Shown here in pieces: positions 59,605-64,000 of a DNA stretch of 64,000 nt (within the stretch, counting starts at the first letter, position 1; every line of letters begins with the position of its first letter). This stretch comes from Saccharopolyspora phatthalungensis (GTDB taxonomy: Bacteria > Actinomycetota > Actinomycetes > Mycobacteriales > Pseudonocardiaceae), in assembly GCF_014203395.1 (NCBI RefSeq), contig NZ_JACHIW010000002.1, forward strand, positions 124,001-188,000, in the 5' to 3' direction. Both the position numbers and the translations under genes were made by a program. Below the pieces are notes generated by a model that made no database searches, had not been told where the DNA came from, and was given only the letters and a program-made list of their open reading frames with translations.

Positions 59605-60002
59605 TGGCGCGGTCAAACCGCCATGCGACAGCTTGGCGTTCCGGATCCGCGATTCACAGAGCATTAGGTCCCTGGACAGGGCTGCTTAACGATTCCTTGA
59701 TCTTTCCCGCGGACGGTGGGTTGATCTCGTGCACCGCAGACCGGCCGGCGCGACTGGAGCCGGGGGAGGATTTTTCCCGTGCCGAAGTGGAGGGCGCCAC
59801 CGGTGCCGAGTTGTGCGGATAGGCCAAGAGGGTGCGACGCACGACACCCCCAAGGTGCCTTTAATTTGCCCGAAACAAGGCCCTAGCATTGATTGCGTAA
59901 GCATTCGGTTCCCCAAACCTTCTTCCGTTCGTCTCGCCCTTTGTCGGCGGTGCCGTTGCGCGCGTGCGGAAGACGGGGAGGTTTGCAGAAGGGAGGCAAG
60001 AA
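59605..60002. other. Intergenic region upstream of the small membrane protein
   Basis: 398 bases with no gene I can support. A patch at 59850-59920 is much richer in A/T than the surroundings and may be the promoter of the small gene at 60003. The rest shows no repeats or hairpins of note. Confidence 0.45.
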
Positions 60003-60152
60003 GTGACAACGGTGTGGGTGGCCCTGGCGGCCGAGTCGGTGGTGCTGCTGGCGGTGGCTGGTGCGATGACCAGGTGGGCGCTGCGGCTGCAGGCGGGCAC
60101 CCCGGACCAGGTGATCGAGCCGGTCGGCCCGGCGGCCGAGCGCCTCGTCTGA
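60003..60152 (+). CDS. Small single-pass membrane protein, 49 aa
   Basis: GTG 60003 is preceded by GGGAGG six bases upstream, an excellent ribosome binding site. The first half, TTVWVALAAESVVLLAVAGA, is one transmembrane helix without a positive N-terminus. The tail is amphipathic (MTRWALRLQAGTPDQVIEP) and ends AERLV. Not recognised, alone. Confidence 0.6.
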   Translation: MTTVWVALAAESVVLLAVAGAMTRWALRLQAGTPDQVIEPVGPAAERLV

Positions 60153-60465
60153 GGACGCGCGCGGACGGGCTTGGTCCCGCCCGGGAACAAGCCCGCGAAT
60201 CTCGAACCGGCTATCGGGCGGCGAATGCAATCGCTGCCTGGCCGGTTTTCGTTACCCGAGTCCGGGCTCCTTTTCGATTGAATGCATCACGTCGATTCCG
60301 CTATTTGTCAAGCCCGGTTGTTTGCGCGGTTAACTAGTGCGCTGTCGTAGCGTGCCCGGCGGTGGCGGGACCCCCGCCAGGCGATGCCGCACATGTTCGT
60401 CGCGGCGTGCGCGGCGACAGATAGGGTGGGCCGGAACGACCGCACGCCGATCGGGAAGGGCATCC
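60153..60465. other. Intergenic region, no gene supported
   Basis: 313 bases. A TAGGGT at about 60422-60427 may be the -10 of the following methyltransferase gene. No terminator-like hairpin is clear. Confidence 0.4.
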
Positions 60466-61131
60466 GTGACTCCAGTCGAACATTCCCGTGGTTCACAGCC
60501 GGGCGGTCCGGTGCTGCCCCGGTCGGGTGCCGGACCGATGCTGGCCAACTACCGGACGTTCATCGAACGCGCGGTGCGCAAGCCGAACCTGGTCGGTGCG
60601 GTCGCGCCGAGCTCGCCGAACCTGGCCCGTGAGATGGCGGCCGTGGTGCCGACCTCGGGTCGTCCGGTGGTCGTGGAACTGGGGCCCGGAACCGGCGCGC
60701 TCAGCGGCGCGATCGCCGGGCGGCTGCCCGCCGGCGGTCGTCAGGTGGCGATCGAGCTCGACTCCGGCATGGTCGAGTACCTGCGCGTCGAACTGCCCTG
60801 GCTGGAGGTCGTGCAGGGCGACGCCGCCCGGCTCGGCGAGCTGCTGGGCGATGCGGGCATCGATGCGGTGGACGCTGTCGTCAGCGGCCTACCGTGGTCG
60901 ATCTTCCCGGCCAAGCTGCAGCAGGACATCCTGGACCAGGTCGGTGCGGTCCTCGCGCCCGGCGGCGCGTTCACGACGTTCGCCTATGTGCACGCGCTGG
61001 GCATGGCCGGCGCCCGCCAGTTCCGCCGCCGCCTGGACCTGAGCTTCGACGAGGTGCTGACCTCGCACACGGTGTGGCGCAACGTCCCGCCGGCCCGCAT
61101 CTACGTCTGCCGCCGCCCCCGCCAGATCTGA
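60466..61131 (+). CDS. Phospholipid/rRNA-adenine-type SAM methyltransferase
   Basis: 221 residues from GTG 60466 (GGGAAGGG upstream). After the lead FIERAVRKPNLVGAVAPSSP comes the SAM motif VVVELGPGTGALSGAI, motif II QVAIELDSGMVEYL and the motif VVSGLPWSIFPAKLQQDIL, which replaces the NPPY/NLPY of rRNA dimethylases. That matches the phosphatidylethanolamine N-methyltransferase (PmtA)-like group. Cytoplasmic, possibly membrane-associated; substrate not proven. Single gene. Confidence 0.82.
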   Translation: MTPVEHSRGSQPGGPVLPRSGAGPMLANYRTFIERAVRKPNLVGAVAPSSPNLAREMAAVVPTSGRPVVVELGPGTGALSGAIAGRLPAGGRQVAIELDSGMVEYLRVELPWLEVVQGDAARLGELLGDAGIDAVDAVVSGLPWSIFPAKLQQDILDQVGAVLAPGGAFTTFAYVHALGMAGARQFRRRLDLSFDEVLTSHTVWRNVPPARIYVCRRPRQI

Positions 61132-61286
61132 TCCCCAGGAGCGGAGTCGGCACCGCCCCCCGTCGTAGATCAACGCTGCCAGCCTGACATGGGATCTTCA
61201 GGCGAGGACTGGCCCACCGGGGAGTCCGGCTTGACATACTGGCCCGCAGCGACGCGCTCGTTGCCCAGTGGACGGGAGGCGATCAC

Positions 61287-62516
61287 ATGTCCGGCGACGC
61301 GATGAGCCTCGGCGAGCGGATCAAGCGCATCCGCATGCGACGGCAGCTCACCCGCGAGAAGTTCGCCGAGAAGGCAGATGTCAGCGTTGACCTGGTACGA
61401 AAGCTGGAACAAGGGGTCCGCCACACCGCCAGCATGAGTTCCCTCACCCGCATGGCAACCGCCCTTGATGTCGAGGTGGCTCAGCTTCTCGGCCAGTCGT
61501 CCACCGTCGAGCCGACCGTGGACACGGAGGCAACCGGAGTCCTTGCCATCCGGGACGCGCTGACCTCTCTTGCTTATTTTCCCGGCCTGGGCAGCTCGGA
61601 GATCGTAGCGGATGAGCCTCCGACAGTCGCGCACCTGCGATCGGCTCTAGCGCACTGCGAGAGAATCAGGAAGCAGGGCTCGTTCGCTCAGCTCGGCGCG
61701 ATTCTTCCCGGTCTCATCGCCGAGGCGCATGGTGCGACGCGTGAGCTGACCGGCGATGACCAGGCTGCGGCCTTCGGGGTACTCAGCGAGGTATTCCAGG
61801 TCGCCTCAACCATGATGGCGGCTCTCGGGCAGACCAACATTGGCTATATCGGCCTGATCCGGGCGCAGGAGGCGGCACAGCGTGCCGGAGACGATCTGCT
61901 TCAAGCGATGAATGTGTCGTCGTTGTCTTGGGTCTTGTTCAAGCAGGGGCGCCTGAAGGATGCCGAGGAGGCAGCGGTTCGCAAAGCCGAGCAACTGCGG
62001 CCCGATTTTATCCACGATGGCGCGAGAAAGCTGGGCGTCTGGGGAGTACTCATGCTTCGGGCCGCAAGCGCGGCCGTCCGCAACAAGAAGCCGGATCGTG
62101 CGGAGGAATACCTGAGCCTCGCTCGCACCGCAGCGGCACGGATCGGCAGCGACCAGACGATCTGTTCGACACCGTTTGGCCCCACCAATGTCGGAATCGC
62201 CAGCGTGAACGCCGCGGTCGAGAGCGAACGCTTCGAAAACGCCCTCACTCTTGCCCGCTCGGTCTCGCTTCCCGGTAACGATTCCCTCTCCCCGACGTGG
62301 AAGGCTCGCTACCTGCTTGATCTGACCATCGCCTACAGCGGCCTGGACCGGGATCATGAGGCAACAGCGCAGCTTCTCAAGGCCGAGCGGTTGGCACCCG
62401 AGTGGATGCGCTACCACACGCTGACGCGCCAGACCGTGTACGAGCTTGCCGAGCGTGCCAAACGACGCCGAACACCGATCCAGGAACTCGCCGACCGGCT
62501 CGACATCCTCGACTGA
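61287..62516 (+). CDS. XRE-family regulator with C-terminal TPR domain
   Basis: 409 residues from ATG 61287 (GGGAGG seven bases upstream). The HTH is within the first 70 residues: LGERIKRIRMRRQLTREKFA, EKADVSVDLVRKLEQGVRH and SSLTRMATALDVEVAQLL. A long alpha-helical TPR-like region follows (for example NVSSLSWVLFKQGRLKDAEE). This arrangement resembles peptide- or ligand-sensing regulators. It lies directly upstream of the peptide/methyltransferase operon, on the same strand, and is the likely control protein of that locus. Confidence 0.88.
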   Translation: MSGDAMSLGERIKRIRMRRQLTREKFAEKADVSVDLVRKLEQGVRHTASMSSLTRMATALDVEVAQLLGQSSTVEPTVDTEATGVLAIRDALTSLAYFPGLGSSEIVADEPPTVAHLRSALAHCERIRKQGSFAQLGAILPGLIAEAHGATRELTGDDQAAAFGVLSEVFQVASTMMAALGQTNIGYIGLIRAQEAAQRAGDDLLQAMNVSSLSWVLFKQGRLKDAEEAAVRKAEQLRPDFIHDGARKLGVWGVLMLRAASAAVRNKKPDRAEEYLSLARTAAARIGSDQTICSTPFGPTNVGIASVNAAVESERFENALTLARSVSLPGNDSLSPTWKARYLLDLTIAYSGLDRDHEATAQLLKAERLAPEWMRYHTLTRQTVYELAERAKRRRTPIQELADRLDILD

Positions 62517-62694
62517 GCCTTTATCGCACGTTCTGGCCCAGCTTTGGCATATCAGCACCGCAGACTGGGACATCCTGTCCTTGTCGGGATGAAAGACCGC
62601 GTAGATATCGCAATCGGCGTCGCTTCAGAGATTGCCTCTTGCCTGCCAAGGTCAAACTGCTCCTAAGAAAGCAACAGGTGAGGAGATCACAATC

Positions 62695-63111
62695 ATGCGG
62701 TCGGGAGTCTTCAACGGCACCGAATCCTCTGTCATGGCCGGGGAAGCAATCAACATGACTGGTATTCCGGATCCTGGTGATCCAGGGCGGTGGTTGGTGC
62801 GGCCCTGGCCGGCGAATGCCAGTTTTTGTGAGGTGGTGCGGCATTTTTTGAATGCCTACGTGTGGCGGCTTCTGCAGGACACCGATGTTCGCCGTCAGCT
62901 TGACTATTTTTCAGGTTATCGGGCCGCGCTGGAAAACGCGCCGACGTACGAGCTGACGTGTGCTGCGGATTGGCAGTGGCGGGAGGAACTTCTGGCGGTG
63001 GTGGGGAGATGTGTGGATCTGTTTGAGGCGCAGCGTTGCGGCGAGCGGAAGGTGAATCTAGACCACCTGCGATTGCCGGAGCAGACCGCTCTGACGCTGG
63101 CTCCTGGGTGA
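62695..63111 (+). CDS. Hypothetical protein in the peptide/methyltransferase locus
   Basis: 138 residues from ATG 62695, which has GAGGAG nine bases upstream. Not recognised. The sequence begins MRSGVFNGTESSVMAGEAIN, then GRWLVRPWPANASFCEVVRH and FLNAYVWRLLQDTDVRRQLD, which looks like helical cytoplasmic protein; near the end, LFEAQRCGERKVNLDHLRLP. It lies between the XRE-TPR regulator and the small charged peptide, within one probable unit. It may be a recognition or accessory component. Confidence 0.6.
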   Translation: MRSGVFNGTESSVMAGEAINMTGIPDPGDPGRWLVRPWPANASFCEVVRHFLNAYVWRLLQDTDVRRQLDYFSGYRAALENAPTYELTCAADWQWREELLAVVGRCVDLFEAQRCGERKVNLDHLRLPEQTALTLAPG

Positions 63112-63228
63112 ACTTCCACAGTGGCTAGTGGCATGGGGTTGGCCCGGCGGATTCCACTCGCGTGGAGGTACATGCCTGACCAGCGCACACCGATAGTTAT
63201 TTCGGAACCGCAAGGGAGACAGAGCAAG

Positions 63229-63351
63229 ATGGGTAAGCACGACACCAACGTCGAGCGTGACGGTCATGGCGACTACGACCACACCAAAACCAAGCCGGTT
63301 GAGGAGTCCTCGGAGGGAACACATTCCAGTGATGACAAGGGTGGCGAATGA
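63229..63351 (+). CDS. 40-aa highly charged peptide, candidate RiPP precursor coupled to an isoaspartate-type methyltransferase
   Basis: ATG 63229 is preceded by AAGGGAG about ten bases upstream. The peptide begins MGKHDTNVERDGHGDYDHTK and ends in an acidic, Ser/Glu/Asp/Gly-rich tail; it has 11 acidic and five basic residues and four His. The Asp-Gly pair at positions 11-12 is an ideal site for succinimide (aspartimide) formation. Its stop overlaps the methyltransferase start (ATGA). The frame is open upstream to GTG 63121, so a longer precursor of 76 aa, with leader-like IPLAWRYMPDQRTPIVI, cannot be excluded. MGKH-type tails also occur in ATP-grasp-modified precursors. Confidence 0.6.
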   Translation: MGKHDTNVERDGHGDYDHTKTKPVEESSEGTHSSDDKGGE

Positions 63352-64000
63352 GCTCCCGCAGGTACCTGCCCACAGACCCGTGGACGAGCGAGGTACCCCG
63401 GGAACCCTTCATCCCGGACCGGATCTGGGTTTACAGCGAGCCGAACGGTGGGCGCGACCTCATCGAGATCAATCGGGTCACTGACCCGGAGCGCTGGTCC
63501 GCCGAGGTCGCCGCGAACGTCCCGATCATCACCCAGGTCAACATGGGCAAGCCGATCGAGCCCGGCGAGACCCTGGTCCCCACGTCATCCTGCTCCATGC
63601 CGTCGCTCGTAACCGACATGTTGGATGCCCTCGGTCCTCAGCCCGGCGACGGCATACTGGAGATCGGGGCAGGAACTGGGTGGAACGCCGCGCGCCTCGC
63701 CGTGCGCGTCGGGGGAGGCGGCCACGTCGTCACCGTCGAGGTGGACCCGGAACTGGCTGAAACCGCGCTGAAAAATCTCGCCGAGTTCGGCTCCACGGCG
63801 TGCGTAGTCACCGCTGACGGGCTCCAGGGGTGCGCCGAGGACGCGCCGTATGAGCGGATCATCGCCACGTGCGCGATCCGGGAACGAATCCCGGTAGCTT
63901 GGCTCGACCAGCTCTCACCGGGCGGGCGGATCATCGCGCCGTGGGGAACGGAGTTTTTCACTGGTTGCATGCTGACAGCCGACGCCGACGACGAAGGCTG
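63348..64000 (+). CDS. Protein-L-isoaspartate O-methyltransferase homologue, 3' end cut by window
   Basis: From ATG 63348, 217 residues are visible before the window edge. PIMT-like N-terminal YLPTDPWTSEVPREPFIPDR, then TSSCSMPSLVTDMLDAL, the SAM motif GDGILEIGAGTGWNAARLAV, VTVEVDPELAETALKNLAEF, and YERIIATCAIRERIPVAWLD. It keeps the general PIMT fold and the Ser-x-Pro loop, but not the plain house-keeping context. Translational coupling (ATGA) to a tiny peptide is the pattern of PIMT homologues that convert a fixed Asp of a RiPP precursor to methyl ester and then aspartimide. Any further genes are outside the window. Confidence 0.9.
   Translation, partial: MSSRRYLPTDPWTSEVPREPFIPDRIWVYSEPNGGRDLIEINRVTDPERWSAEVAANVPIITQVNMGKPIEPGETLVPTSSCSMPSLVTDMLDALGPQPGDGILEIGAGTGWNAARLAVRVGGGGHVVTVEVDPELAETALKNLAEFGSTACVVTADGLQGCAEDAPYERIIATCAIRERIPVAWLDQLSPGGRIIAPWGTEFFTGCMLTADADDEG

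Noticed and set aside
59604..59822. 72-aa plus frame after the methyltransferase terminator
   Set aside because: No ribosome binding site, overlaps terminator end, composition not protein-like.
63229..64000. FxLD-type lanthipeptide system
   Set aside because: The methyltransferase resembles that class, but the small peptide has no FxLD motif and no Cys for lanthionine rings.

Overview
The window is high-GC DNA of a free-living actinomycete. Signs are strong G/C third-position bias, GTG/TTG starts, many TGATG/ATGA/GTGA gene junctions, TAnnnT -10 boxes next to start codons, XRE-TPR regulators, a DUF574-type methyltransferase, DUF5313, an F420/LLM-type oxidoreductase and a DtxR/IdeR-type iron box. 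Pseudonocardiales, for example a Saccharopolyspora-like organism, is my best guess, but nothing in the sequence fixes the genus. I see no rRNA, CRISPR array, phage, transposase or integrase gene.

Layout. 1-2504: a NarL-type two-component pair (regulator cut by the window edge) and a PfkB sugar kinase. 2605-7739: an accessory block with cutA facing a long XRE-TPR regulator, several tiny overlapping ORFs, an adenosylhomocysteinase-like NAD-binding protein and a NUDIX hydrolase, closed by a strong terminator. 8006-16831: a seven-gene minus-strand catabolic operon headed by its own IclR regulator (thiolase, acyl-CoA synthetase, PPC/DUF296 protein, two SDRs, MFS importer), divergent from an FAD monooxygenase of the anthraniloyl-/salicylyl-CoA hydroxylase type. 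16828-18943: an ABC exporter preceded by an unlisted 55-residue peptide made almost entirely of Gly and Trp, probably the most novel item here. 19562-24962: housekeeping and stress genes (small membrane protein, enoyl-CoA hydratase, Acg-type nitroreductase, ferritin-like/VIT1 iron transporter, GNAT, pirin).

25379-35754: a complete sbnABCDEFGH-type operon (staphyloferrin B-like NIS siderophore) behind a near-perfect iron box and ended by a terminator. It makes L-2,3-diaminopropionate (SbnA/B), citrate (SbnG), three NIS condensations (IucA/IucC proteins), a decarboxylation (SbnH) and export (MFS). 35872-46710: amidase, a MITE-like inverted-repeat element, PLP dehydratase, TetR with a divergent oxidoreductase, second TetR, NAD(P)-binding SDR, proline/threonine-rich membrane protein, formylglycine-generating enzyme, small membrane protein, DUF5313, FAD oxidoreductase and SRPBCC protein. 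46716-49553: a decayed stretch (thioesterase remnant), a class II Leu-type tRNA with an abnormal anticodon arm reading UCG, and a solitary B12-type radical SAM enzyme with its own promoter.

49908-55949: a reductive pyrimidine-catabolism operon (beta-ureidopropionase, class III aminotransferase, dihydropyrimidinase, LLM flavin oxidoreductase, uracil permease) without a recognisable dihydropyrimidine dehydrogenase. 56039-61131: VOC protein, TetR divergent from a P450-ferredoxin pair, DUF574-type methyltransferase, small membrane protein, phospholipid/rRNA-type methyltransferase. 61287-64000: XRE-TPR regulator, unknown protein, then a 40-residue highly charged peptide translationally coupled to a protein-L-isoaspartate methyltransferase homologue (cut by the edge). 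This looks like an aspartimide-forming (imiditide- or graspetide-type) RiPP locus.
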